6,509 bases of DNA from Pseudomonadota bacterium (GCA_021780975.1 JAJXXS010000315.1:1-6509), one strand, 5' to 3'. Positions 1 through 6,064 are shown, counted from the first letter of the stretch. Program-made: numbers and translations. The notes: generated from the letters alone by a model not told the origin.

Positions 1-999
1 TTGCAGCCAGCGCGCCGCCTGTAGCGCGAAGTAAGTCAGGATTCCATCCGCGCCCGCGCGCTTGAAGGCGAGCAGGCTTTCCATGACCACCGCCTGTTCG
101 TTCAACCAGCCGGCCTGGGCGGCGGCCTTGAGCATGGCGTATTCGCCGCTGACCTGATAAGCGAAGGTGGGGGCGCCGTAAGCGTCCTTCACCCGCCTGA
201 CGATATCAAGGTAGGGCATTCCAGGTTTGACCATGACCATGTCGGCGCCCTCCTCCAGGTCCAGGCCGACTTCCCACAGGGCCTCGTCGCTGTTGGCGGG
301 GTCCATTTGGTAGGTGTGCTTGCCGCTCCCACCCAGATTGGCAGCCGAGCCTACGGCATCCCGGAAGGGGCCGTAAAAGCTCGACGCGTATTTGGCAGCA
401 TAGGCCAGAACGCGGGTGTGGATAAGGCCCTTTTCGTCCAGCGCCGCACGCACGGCGGCGATGCGCCCGTCCATCATGTCGGAAGGGGCCACCACGTCGG
501 CGCCGGCTTGGGCGTGTGCAACCGCCTGACGGGCTAGAACCTGCACGGTTTCATCATTCACTACATAGCCCGACCGGTCGACCAAGCCATCCTGGCCGTG
601 GCTGGTATAGGGGTCGAGAGCGACGTCGGTGATGACGCCGAGTTCCGGAAATTGCGCCTTCAGGGCGGCAACTGTGCGCGGCACCAGTCCTTCCGCGTTA
701 TAGGCTTCGCGCGCATCTTCGGTTTTGAGGGCGGGGTCGATCACTGGAAACAGCGCGATGGCCGGGATGCCGAGTTCGGCACATTCTTGTGCCAGCGGCA
801 AGAGGAGGTCTATCGACAGCCGCTCCACTCCCGGCATGGACGTGACGGCTTCGCGCCTTCCCTGCCCGTCGAGGACAAACACCGGGTAGATCAAGTCGTC
901 GACGCTTAAGCGTGTTTCCGCCATCAAGCGGCGGGAGAAAGCATCCTTGCGCATGCGGCGCATGCGCTTTCCGGGATAACGCCCCAAGGGGAGGTTCAC
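1..999 (-). CDS. hemB: Delta-aminolevulinic acid dehydratase (porphobilinogen synthase), 3' end cut by window edge
   Basis: The enzyme condenses two 5-aminolevulinate molecules to porphobilinogen in the cytoplasm, an early common step of haem and other tetrapyrrole synthesis. The 333 visible residues read to the left edge without a stop, ending ARWLQ. Family members are about 335-340 aa, so only a few residues are missing. The two active-site lysines are visible: Lys203 in AAKYASSFYGPFRDA (substrate Schiff base) and Lys258 in MVMVKPGMPYLDIV. The metal region reads TDVALDPYTSHGQDG (Asp125, Ala127, Asp129, Asp137) with no cysteine triad, so this is the zinc-independent, magnesium-type enzyme known from Pseudomonas rather than the cysteine-rich zinc type. 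The GTG start at 999 is chosen because TGGAG lies 6 bases upstream and the N-terminal arm then has normal length; ATG codons at residues 13 and 16 would shorten it and lack such a site. It lies 216 bases downstream of engB on the same strand and probably has its own promoter. Confidence 0.97.
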   Translation of the reverse strand, partial: MNLPLGRYPGKRMRRMRKDAFSRRLMAETRLSVDDLIYPVFVLDGQGRREAVTSMPGVERLSIDLLLPLAQECAELGIPAIALFPVIDPALKTEDAREAYNAEGLVPRTVAALKAQFPELGVITDVALDPYTSHGQDGLVDRSGYVVNDETVQVLARQAVAHAQAGADVVAPSDMMDGRIAAVRAALDEKGLIHTRVLAYAAKYASSFYGPFRDAVGSAANLGGSGKHTYQMDPANSDEALWEVGLDLEEGADMVMVKPGMPYLDIVRRVKDAYGAPTFAYQVSGEYAMLKAAAQAGWLNEQAVVMESLLAFKRAGADGILTYFALQAARWLQ

Positions 1000-1005
1000 C
1001 GTGCA

Positions 1006-1010
1006 CTCCA
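1006..1010 (-). promoter_or_regulatory. Ribosome binding site of hemB
   Basis: On the minus strand TGGAG ends 6 bases before the GTG at 999. It supports the GTG over the in-frame ATG codons at residues 13 and 16, which lack a comparable site. Confidence 0.65.
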
Positions 1011-1034
1011 AAAAAATGATTCAGCAGGGAACCA

Positions 1035-1063
1035 ATTTTACTCCCCCGGCCTCTTAGCTGCAG
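1035..1063 (-). promoter_or_regulatory. hemB: Candidate sigma-70 promoter of hemB
   Basis: Read on the minus strand, TAAAAT (1040 to 1035) matches the -10 consensus at five of six positions and ends 35 bases before the hemB GTG. The 17-base-spaced -35 would be CTGCAG (1063 to 1058), a poor match. Transcription would start near 1028, giving a leader of about 30 bases. The -10 is convincing only by position and match; an upstream engB transcript could also supply hemB. Confidence 0.35.
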
Positions 1064-1102
1064 ACGGTGTTGATCGTCTCCCGCTTCTCCTCCCTGAGCG
1101 GG

Positions 1103-1130
1103 TGCCTTATTTGCTTAATAAGGCATTTTT
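1103..1130 (+). terminator. Rho-independent terminator, plus strand, first of a tandem pair
   Basis: TGCCTTATT (1103-1111) pairs perfectly with AATAAGGCA (1117-1125) around a five-base TGCTT loop, followed directly by T5 (1126-1130). Read on the minus strand the hairpin is followed by CACCC, so it is not a usual terminator for engB. No plus-strand gene is seen upstream of it. Confidence 0.6.
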
Positions 1131-1165
1131 GCCCCGGACTACCCCTTTGGCCGGGGCATTTTTTT
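1130..1165 (+). terminator. Rho-independent terminator, plus strand, second of a tandem pair
   Basis: TGCCCCGG (1130-1137) pairs with CCGGGGCA (1151-1158) around a 13-base loop, followed by T7 (1159-1165). On the minus strand the stem is followed by an A-run, so the orientation is clearly plus. It lies 51 bases beyond the engB stop and faces the engB gene, so it would block plus-strand (antisense) transcription entering engB. Confidence 0.65.
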
Positions 1166-1215
1166 ACGCTTTCTTCGCGCCGGGTAGCGCAACGGCGGTC
1201 CGTTTGCGTCTCGCT

Positions 1216-1806
1216 TCAGCCCAGCCAGGCGGCGATCACCGTCTCGGCTTCCTCCACACCGAGTTTGCTCAGGCTGGAGAAGAGTTGGGCGCTGACTCCA
1301 TGCCGGCTTTCCAGCATGCGGCGCACGTCGTTCAGCGCCTTGAGTCCCGCGCCGCGCGACAGTTTGTCGGCCTTGGTCAGGAGGATGTGCACGGGCCGCC
1401 CCGTAGGGGCAAACCAATCCAGCATGCGCCAATCCAGCGAGGTGAGGGGATGGCGCACGTCCATGATCAGCACCAGGCCCATGAGGCTGGGACGGAATTG
1501 CAGGTAGCCGGAGAGGAAGTTCTCCCACTTTTTGCGCACGTCCAGGGGCACCTTGGCATAACCATAGCCGGGCAGGTCCACCAGGAAAGTGTCCTGCCCG
1601 ACCGCAAAGAAATTGATCAACTGCGTGCGGCCTGGGGTTTTCGAGACGAAGGCGAGACGGTTATGGCGTGCCAGGGCATTGAGCGCGCTAGACTTACCGG
1701 CGTTCGAGCGCCCGACGAAGGCCACTTCCGCGCGGCTTTCCGGGAGGTCGGCAGGGCTCGCCGCGGACAGGGAAAAGCTCGCCTGAGGCAGTCTGGTGCT
1801 TTGCAT
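1216..1806 (-). CDS. engB: Ribosome biogenesis GTP-binding protein EngB (YihA/YsxC)
   Basis: A small cytoplasmic P-loop GTPase of the TrmE-Era-EngA-EngB group, needed for late assembly of the 50S ribosomal subunit and usually essential. The 196-aa length is typical. GTPase motifs appear in order: G1 GRSNAGKS (32-39), the G2 region KTPGRTQ with the switch threonine (56-62), G3 DLPG followed by the EngB-typical YGYAKV (77-86), G4 TKAD (144-147), and G5 around SSLSK (177-181). The start at 1806 leaves about 30 residues before the P-loop, including an SAxxxxLP-like segment seen at the same place in E. coli YihA. The bases before the ATG (TTTTAAGTTTTC) contain no good Shine-Dalgarno, so translation initiation may be weak. 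It is divergent from the cytochrome c4 gene, from which it is separated by 71 bases, and upstream of hemB. All key GTPase residues are present. Confidence 0.96.
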   Translation of the reverse strand: MQSTRLPQASFSLSAASPADLPESRAEVAFVGRSNAGKSSALNALARHNRLAFVSKTPGRTQLINFFAVGQDTFLVDLPGYGYAKVPLDVRKKWENFLSGYLQFRPSLMGLVLIMDVRHPLTSLDWRMLDWFAPTGRPVHILLTKADKLSRGAGLKALNDVRRMLESRHGVSAQLFSSLSKLGVEEAETVIAAWLG

Positions 1807-1828
1807 GAAAACTTAAAATCGCTAGAAT
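1801..1828 (+). promoter_or_regulatory. Candidate sigma-70 promoter of the cytochrome c4 gene
   Basis: TTGCAT (1801-1806) and TAGAAT (1823-1828, five of six to TATAAT) are separated by 16 bases. The start of transcription would be near 1835, giving a leader of about 43 bases. The -35 overlaps the first two codons of engB on the other strand. Confidence 0.45.
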
Positions 1829-1840
1829 GGAGCACTTTGC

Positions 1841-1846
1841 ATTATC
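1841..1846 (-). promoter_or_regulatory. engB: Candidate -10 element of the engB promoter
   Basis: On the minus strand GATAAT (1846 to 1841) matches TATAAT at five of six positions, 34 bases before the engB ATG, predicting a start near 1834. No good -35 is seen 16-18 bases upstream, where a G-rich stretch lies instead. The element is assigned on the -10 match and position only. Confidence 0.35.
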
Positions 1847-1865
1847 CCCCCGACCAGCCGTCTTT

Positions 1866-1871
1866 AAGGAG
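1866..1871 (+). promoter_or_regulatory. Ribosome binding site of cytochrome c4
   Basis: AAGGAG ends 6 bases before the ATG at 1878. It decides the start against the in-frame ATG at 1827, which overlaps the probable -10 box and would put 17 residues in front of the signal peptide. Confidence 0.75.
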
Positions 1872-1877
1872 CCTCGG

Positions 1878-2615
1878 ATGAAAAACAGACTGGCGATAAC
1901 AATGCTCGCCGCCATATCCTGCGTTTCCATGGCCTTTGCCGCGCCCGCTGTTGCGCCGCAAGTACCGCCTGCGGCAAGCGCCCCGGCCGCTGCGCCGGCC
2001 GCCACTCCGCAGTCCGCTCCTCCCGGCCCCGGCCAGAAAATCATCAATGATTCCGGTTACACCGTGATCATGGGAGACCCGGCCAAGGCGCAACCCATCG
2101 TCACCAGCGTGTGCGCGGCCTGCCACGGTGCAGACGGCAACAGCGTTACCCCGACCTACCCCAAGCTGGCCGGGCAGATTTATGAATACCTGCTGAAGCA
2201 GCTCAACGATTTCAAATCCGGCAAGCGCCAGAACGCCATCATGTCCGGCATGGTGGCGAGCCTGAGCGAGGACGACATGCGCAACCTGGCGGCCTATTTC
2301 AGCGAACAGAAGATCAAGCCGGGCGCGGCACAGAACAAGGAACTGGCTTTGGAAGGGGAAAAAATATGGCGCGCCGGTGTGGCCGGTCAGGGCGTTCCCG
2401 CCTGCCAGGCCTGTCATGGCCCGACCGGTCAGGGCATTCCCATCGAATTCCCGCATCTGGCGAGCCAACACGCGGATTATGTATACGCCCAGCTCGTGGC
2501 TTTCCGCAGCGGCGCGCGTGCCAACGATCCCGGCAAGATGATGCGCACCATCGCCTCGCGCCTGTCGGATCAGGATATGAAAGCGCTGGCCCAATACATC
2601 AACGGCCTGCATTAA
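1878..2615 (+). CDS. Dihaem cytochrome c4, periplasmic electron carrier
   Basis: A two-domain class I cytochrome c that passes electrons in the periplasm, typically from the bc1 complex to a terminal oxidase (cbb3-type in several proteobacteria). The 245-aa precursor begins with a Sec signal peptide: Lys3/Arg4, a hydrophobic core, and likely cleavage after AFA (residue 21). Residues 22-52 are almost entirely Ala, Pro and Gln/Ser. Domain 1 has haem motif CAACH (79-83) with the axial methionine probably Met122 (or Met125). Domain 2 has CQACH (176-180) with Met221 or Met222 in NDPGKMMRTIA as ligand. Each CxxCH is followed by G and later by a P-K/H-L-A-G/S-Q segment, the internal duplication expected of c4. 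The start is set by AAGGAG 6 bases upstream. The Ala/Pro-rich segment makes the region before the first haem longer than in the Pseudomonas protein. The gene lies directly upstream of resB-ccsA, whose products attach its haems. Confidence 0.95.
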   Translation: MKNRLAITMLAAISCVSMAFAAPAVAPQVPPAASAPAAAPAATPQSAPPGPGQKIINDSGYTVIMGDPAKAQPIVTSVCAACHGADGNSVTPTYPKLAGQIYEYLLKQLNDFKSGKRQNAIMSGMVASLSEDDMRNLAAYFSEQKIKPGAAQNKELALEGEKIWRAGVAGQGVPACQACHGPTGQGIPIEFPHLASQHADYVYAQLVAFRSGARANDPGKMMRTIASRLSDQDMKALAQYINGLH

Positions 2616-2639
2616 ACTTTTTTTACTTACCTGGGTCAG

Positions 2640-2672
2640 CAAAGGGTGGCGCAAGTCACCCTTTGTCTTTTT
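2640..2672 (+). terminator. Rho-independent terminator between cytochrome c4 and resB
   Basis: CAAAGGGTG (2640-2648) pairs perfectly with CACCCTTTG (2657-2665) around the 8-base loop GCGCAAGT, followed by TCTTTTT. It begins 25 bases after the cytochrome stop, and its T-run ends 8 bases before the resB ATG. There is no room for a resB promoter behind it, so resB must be reached by read-through or from a promoter upstream of the hairpin. It probably acts as a partial terminator and stabilises the cytochrome mRNA 3' end. Confidence 0.75.
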
Positions 2673-2680
2673 GAGCTTCC

Positions 2681-4711
2681 ATGTCTATCGCAACCCGCGT
2701 CACCCCGCATCAAAGCAAGACTTTCTACGAACTGCTGAGCTCCATGCGCTTCGCCGTAAGTCTGCTTACGGTCATCGCCATCGCGTCCATTATCGGCACG
2801 GTCCTGAAGCAAGGGCAGCCCTACTCCGATTATGTGTTCCAGTTCGGCACCTTCTGGTTCGACGTCTTTCGCCTCTTGGGGCTTTACGATGTCTATCATG
2901 CCGCCTGGTTCCTGCTGATCCTCGCTTTTCTGGTGGTCTCCACCAGCCTGTGCATCTATCGCAATTCACCCAACATGGTGAAGGAGATGCGCAGCTTCCG
3001 CGAGCATGCCAGCGACAAATCCCTGGCTGCTTTCCACCATCGGCGCGAGTATGCCAGCGCCCTGCCCACGTCCGCGCTGGCGCAACGTTTCGAGGCCTAT
3101 CTCAGGGTACATCGCTGGCGCCTGAAAACCCGCCCGACCGAGGATGGCGGGCTCCTTATCGCCGCCAAATCCGGTGGCATTTCGCGTCTGGGCTATATTT
3201 TTGCCCACTCCGCCATCGTCCTCATCTGCATTGGCGGGCTCATAGATGGGGATCTCATTTTCAAGGCCCAGCAGGTTCTCGGGCTCAAGAAGATCGAAAC
3301 CCGGGACATCCCGGAAAACCAGGTTCCAGCTGTTAGCCGTCTGTCGATCTCCAACCCGTCCTTCCGCGGCAACGTCACGATCCCCGAAGGCAGCAGCGCG
3401 AACGTGGTGTTCATCAACGTCGGCGACGGTTACCTGGTGCAGGATCTGCCCTTCACCCTTGCCCTGCGCCGCTTTCACATCGAGCACTATCCCACTGGCC
3501 AGCCCAAGGCCTTCGACAGCGACATCAGCATTTTCAGTCCGGACGGCAAGCTCATCAAGAACGCCACCGTCTCGGTGAACCATCCGCTCATTTACGACGG
3601 CATCGCCATCTATCAGGCCAGCTTTGGCGACGGCGGCTCCAGGTTGTCGCTCAAGGCCTGGAATCTGTTCACGCCCCAGGATCAGCCTCACGAGATGACA
3701 GGGGTCGTGCACAGCCATGCCGAGCTTGCGACCGACATGGGCAATTACCGCGTCGAGTTCACGGGTTTCCGCCCTTTCAATGTTGAGGCCATGGGCAAGG
3801 CTCCACCCCCCCTGACGCTCAAGAACATGCAGGTGCTCGGGGGAAATCCCACGCAGGGGGGGCAAGGCATGCAGAATGTGGGCCCCAGCTTCGAGTACAA
3901 GTTGCGCGATGCGCAGGGGCAGGCGCGTGAGTACAACAACTTCATGCTCCCTATCCAGATCGAGGGACGTTGGTACATGATGTCCGGCATGCGCAGCGCG
4001 CCCAACCAGCCCTTCCGCTATGTGCGTTTTCCGCTGGGGCCAAATGACACCCTGGCGAGTTTCATGCGTCTGCGCGCCGCCTTCCTGAATCCGCAAATGC
4101 GCGCCGAGGCAGCGCAGCGCTTCGCGGCGACTGCGCTGGGCAATGGCGCCAAGGATGCGGCGATGGAGGGCAAACTCGCCGACAGCACGGCCAAAATGCT
4201 GGAGATTTTCTCCCAGGGCGGGTTCCAGGCGCTTGGCCAGTTCATTCAGGCCAAGGTGCCCAAGGAGCAGCAGGACAAGGCCGCCGCGACCTATTTGAAA
4301 ATCCTGGAACTTGCGAGTTACAGCCTGCTCCAATTGGCGGATGACAAGGCCGGCGCGGCACCCCCACCTCCCGGCAATGTGGCCGGCTGGTTTATCCGGG
4401 ACAGCCTGAACGCCTACAGCGATCTCTTCATTTACGGTGCGCCGGTGTATCTTCAACTGGTGCATTATGACCAGGTGCAGTCCAGCGGTTTCCAGCTGAC
4501 CAGGGCACCGGGCAAGAATCTGGTGTACCTGGGTTCACTACTGCTTGTCGTCGGTATTGCCTTGATGTTGTTCGTGCGCGAGCGGCGCCTGTGGTTGCGC
4601 CTCCGCCCTGGTGGCGTCCTGCTCGCCATGTCGGCGGCAAAGAAAAGCATTGATTTCGAGCGTGAATTTGCCGAGCATAGCGCCTCGGTCGAAAAACTGG
4701 TGAAGGATTGA
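2681..4711 (+). CDS. resB: Cytochrome c biogenesis protein ResB (Ccs1), System II
   Basis: ResB is the membrane partner of CcsA in System II cytochrome c maturation, in which the complex moves haem across the inner membrane and links it to CxxCH cysteines of apocytochromes. The 676 aa show the family layout: hydrophobic helices at about 23-42, 74-93 and 168-188, a large periplasmic domain (about 190-610), and a last helix at 613-633 followed by a basic RERR and a cytoplasmic tail. Recognisable family stretches are LSSMRFAVSLL, IASIIGTVLKQ, YHAAWFLLILA, GYIFAHSAIVLICIGGL and VNHPLIYDGIAIYQASFGD. His73 and His176 lie at or in membrane helices; one probably matches the transmembrane haem-ligand histidine known from CcsBA fusions, but which one cannot be settled here. 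The Shine-Dalgarno is weak (GAG 5 bases before ATG). The stop TGA shares its A with the ccsA ATG, so translation of the pair is probably coupled. Confidence 0.95.
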   Translation: MSIATRVTPHQSKTFYELLSSMRFAVSLLTVIAIASIIGTVLKQGQPYSDYVFQFGTFWFDVFRLLGLYDVYHAAWFLLILAFLVVSTSLCIYRNSPNMVKEMRSFREHASDKSLAAFHHRREYASALPTSALAQRFEAYLRVHRWRLKTRPTEDGGLLIAAKSGGISRLGYIFAHSAIVLICIGGLIDGDLIFKAQQVLGLKKIETRDIPENQVPAVSRLSISNPSFRGNVTIPEGSSANVVFINVGDGYLVQDLPFTLALRRFHIEHYPTGQPKAFDSDISIFSPDGKLIKNATVSVNHPLIYDGIAIYQASFGDGGSRLSLKAWNLFTPQDQPHEMTGVVHSHAELATDMGNYRVEFTGFRPFNVEAMGKAPPPLTLKNMQVLGGNPTQGGQGMQNVGPSFEYKLRDAQGQAREYNNFMLPIQIEGRWYMMSGMRSAPNQPFRYVRFPLGPNDTLASFMRLRAAFLNPQMRAEAAQRFAATALGNGAKDAAMEGKLADSTAKMLEIFSQGGFQALGQFIQAKVPKEQQDKAAATYLKILELASYSLLQLADDKAGAAPPPPGNVAGWFIRDSLNAYSDLFIYGAPVYLQLVHYDQVQSSGFQLTRAPGKNLVYLGSLLLVVGIALMLFVRERRLWLRLRPGGVLLAMSAAKKSIDFEREFAEHSASVEKLVKD

Positions 4712-5856
4712 TGACCATGGACCTCGTGCTTACCCAACCGCAGCCTTTCCTCAAGCGCGTTTCCTGGACGGATTGGCTGTTCGCCGTCGCCCTCGCCCTT
4801 GGCGCGGGCTATGCGTACGGCCAATACGTCGACCATTTGAGCTATTACGAGCGCGCCGTCCTTATCGGCGCGGTCCCGACTTTCGCCTGGCTCGGGTGGT
4901 TCTGGAAGCCGGTGAAACCCCTCATGGTCGGTATTGCCATCCTGAGCCTGTATGCCATCAGCCTTTATGGTGGCGATCTTGCACGCATGGATCAGATGTT
5001 CTTCCTCAAGTATCTGATTTCCAGCCAGGCGGCCATCATGTGGATGTGCACCTTCCTGGTGTTGGCGACGCTGTCCTATTGGGTGGGGCTGTTGGCGCGC
5101 TCGGAATTTGCCTTGCAGGCCGGCAGCTGGATGACCTGGACCGCCGTCCTCATGGGCTTTACCGGCCTGATGGTGCGTTGGTACGAGTCTTATCTCATCA
5201 GCCCGGCAGTGGGGCACATTCCCATCTCCAACCTGTATGAAGTCTTTGTGCTGTTTTGCCTGGTCACTTCCCTGATCTACCTGTATTACGAGGGGCGCTA
5301 TGCCACCCGCCAGATGGGGGCCTTTGTCCTGCTGGTAGTCACGGCCGCGGTCGGCTTCATCCTCTGGTACACCTTCGACCGCCAGGCGGAGCAGATCCAG
5401 CCGCTCGTGCCGGCCTTGCAGTCCTGGTGGATGAAGATCCATGTGCCGGCCAACTTCATCGGCTATGGCGCGTTTTCCGTCGCCGCCATGATGGGTGTCA
5501 CTTATCTTGCGGCGTCCAAAGGTGTCCTGACCTCACGGCTGCCCAAGCTGGAGGTGATGGAAGACATCATGTACAAGGCGATTTCAGTCGGTTTCGTGTT
5601 CTTCACCATCGCCACCATCCTCGGAGCAATGTGGGCGGCGCAAGCGTGGGGCGGCTACTGGTCGTGGGATCCGAAGGAAACCTGGGCGCTCATCGTCTGG
5701 CTCAACTATGCGGCCTGGCTGCATCTGCGCATGATCAACTGGGTGCGCGGACCCGCACTGGCGTGGTGGGCGGTGGGTGGATTGTTGGTGACGACCTTTG
5801 CATTCCTGGGCGTCAACATGTTTCTTTCCGGCCTGCACTCTTATGGCACGCTATGA
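4711..5856 (+). CDS. ccsA: Cytochrome c biogenesis protein CcsA (named CcsB in some databases), haem-handling WWD protein, System II
   Basis: A polytopic inner-membrane protein that, with ResB, exports haem and presents it to apocytochrome c in the periplasm. The 381 residues contain about ten hydrophobic segments. The haem-binding WWD domain is at 308-325 and contains WGGYWSWDPKETW. By spacing relative to the CcsBA fusion of Helicobacter, the periplasmic haem-ligand histidines should be His244 (KIHVPANFIGYG) and His376 (LHSYG near the C-terminus), and the membrane-site histidine His338 (AWLHLR). GHIPISNLYE (from 168) is another family signature. The ATG at 4711 overlaps the resB stop by one base. 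AAGGA lies 3 bases before this ATG and 9 bases before the next in-frame ATG at 4717, so the true start may be 4717 (379 aa); the TTG at 4708 is less likely. The thiol-redox partners of System II (CcdA/DsbD, ResA/CcsX) are not in the window. Confidence 0.95.
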   Translation: MTMDLVLTQPQPFLKRVSWTDWLFAVALALGAGYAYGQYVDHLSYYERAVLIGAVPTFAWLGWFWKPVKPLMVGIAILSLYAISLYGGDLARMDQMFFLKYLISSQAAIMWMCTFLVLATLSYWVGLLARSEFALQAGSWMTWTAVLMGFTGLMVRWYESYLISPAVGHIPISNLYEVFVLFCLVTSLIYLYYEGRYATRQMGAFVLLVVTAAVGFILWYTFDRQAEQIQPLVPALQSWWMKIHVPANFIGYGAFSVAAMMGVTYLAASKGVLTSRLPKLEVMEDIMYKAISVGFVFFTIATILGAMWAAQAWGGYWSWDPKETWALIVWLNYAAWLHLRMINWVRGPALAWWAVGGLLVTTFAFLGVNMFLSGLHSYGTL

Positions 5857-5953
5857 ATATTCTGAGTGGCGCGCTTGGGAAATTGCCATTGCGTGGTGAT
5901 ATTTCGACAGGCGGCGCCGGTCGGTGACAAAAGCGGCGTCCCATAGCGCAACT

Positions 5954-5983
5954 AATCCCATGTTTTTACGTGGGATTTTTTTT
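5954..5983 (+). terminator. Rho-independent terminator after ccsA
   Basis: AATCCCA (5954-5960) pairs with TGGGATT (5971-5977), extended inward by T-G, G-C and T-A pairs to a TTTT loop, and followed by T residues through 5983. It lies 97 bases after the ccsA stop and separates the resB-ccsA transcript from the gene at 6065. The stretch 5857-5953 holds no convincing gene; a 24-codon ORF there is discussed under findings. Confidence 0.75.
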
Positions 5984-5993
5984 ACCCGTTTTT

Positions 5994-6009
5994 GGGCACA
6001 GAAACTGCA
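5994..6009 (+). promoter_or_regulatory. Candidate sigma-54 (RpoN) promoter upstream of the 6065 gene
   Basis: GGGCACAGAAACTGCA matches the sigma-54 consensus TGGCACRNNNNTTGCW at 10 of 12 defined positions, with the invariant GG (5995-5996) and GC (6007-6008) exactly ten bases apart. Transcription would start near 6020, about 45 bases before the ATG at 6065. No good sigma-70 promoter was seen here (the best is a weak TACGAT at 6012-6017). No activator-binding repeats were identified, and a short match can arise by chance. Confidence 0.35.
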
Positions 6010-6064
6010 ATTACGATGCTAGCGGGCCTGGCAAGACCCGGTACGACAAAAACGGAGGTGACTT

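Larger units (their letters stand above)
1080..1165 (+). ncRNA. Candidate small RNA or its 3' end: three hairpins, the last two terminators
   Basis: Three adjacent inverted repeats occur on the plus strand. The first is CCCGCT/AGCGGG (1080-1085 with 1097-1102), whose 11-base loop contains CTCCTCCC (1087-1094). The second is a 9-bp stem followed by T5. The third is an 8-bp stem followed by T7. A hairpin showing a pyrimidine anti-Shine-Dalgarno motif and then an intrinsic terminator resembles the CUCCUCCC ('cuckoo') small RNAs described in alphaproteobacteria. No convincing plus-strand promoter was found between 1000 and 1080, and no protein gene lies upstream on this strand. The structures are seen directly; that an RNA is made is inference. 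Confidence 0.27.

Noticed and set aside
698..1006. 102-codon ATG-started ORF on the minus strand overlapping the start of hemB
   Set aside because: It is in a different frame from the conserved HemB sequence and shows no family features.
1016..1057. 13-codon ORF (MIQQGTNFTPPAS) on the plus strand before the hairpins, as a possible leader peptide
   Set aside because: It has no ribosome binding site, no run of regulatory codons and no downstream plus-strand gene to control.
1087..1096. AGGGAGGAG on the minus strand as a ribosome binding site for a small gene between engB and hemB
   Set aside because: No ATG, GTG or TTG follows at a usable distance, and the frames close quickly.
1827..1877. 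Upstream ATG adding 17 residues to cytochrome c4
   Set aside because: It overlaps the probable -10 box, lacks a ribosome site and would bury the signal peptide; AAGGAG before 1878 fits better.
1102..1881. 259-codon ORF on the plus strand across engB
   Set aside because: Antisense to engB and begins within the tandem terminators; no domain is visible.
1842..2654. 270-codon ORF on the minus strand across the cytochrome c4 gene
   Set aside because: Shadow of the cytochrome gene, which carries both haem motifs and a good ribosome site in the plus frame.
2966..4465. 499-codon ORF on the minus strand across resB
   Set aside because: It lies entirely antisense to a clearly homologous resB, has no recognisable domain, and its His/Gly/Ala/Arg-rich composition is what a high-GC shadow frame gives.
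4465..5442. 325-codon ORF on the minus strand across the end of resB and most of ccsA
   Set aside because: Antisense to two conserved membrane protein genes; the translation is charged, repetitive and unlike any family.
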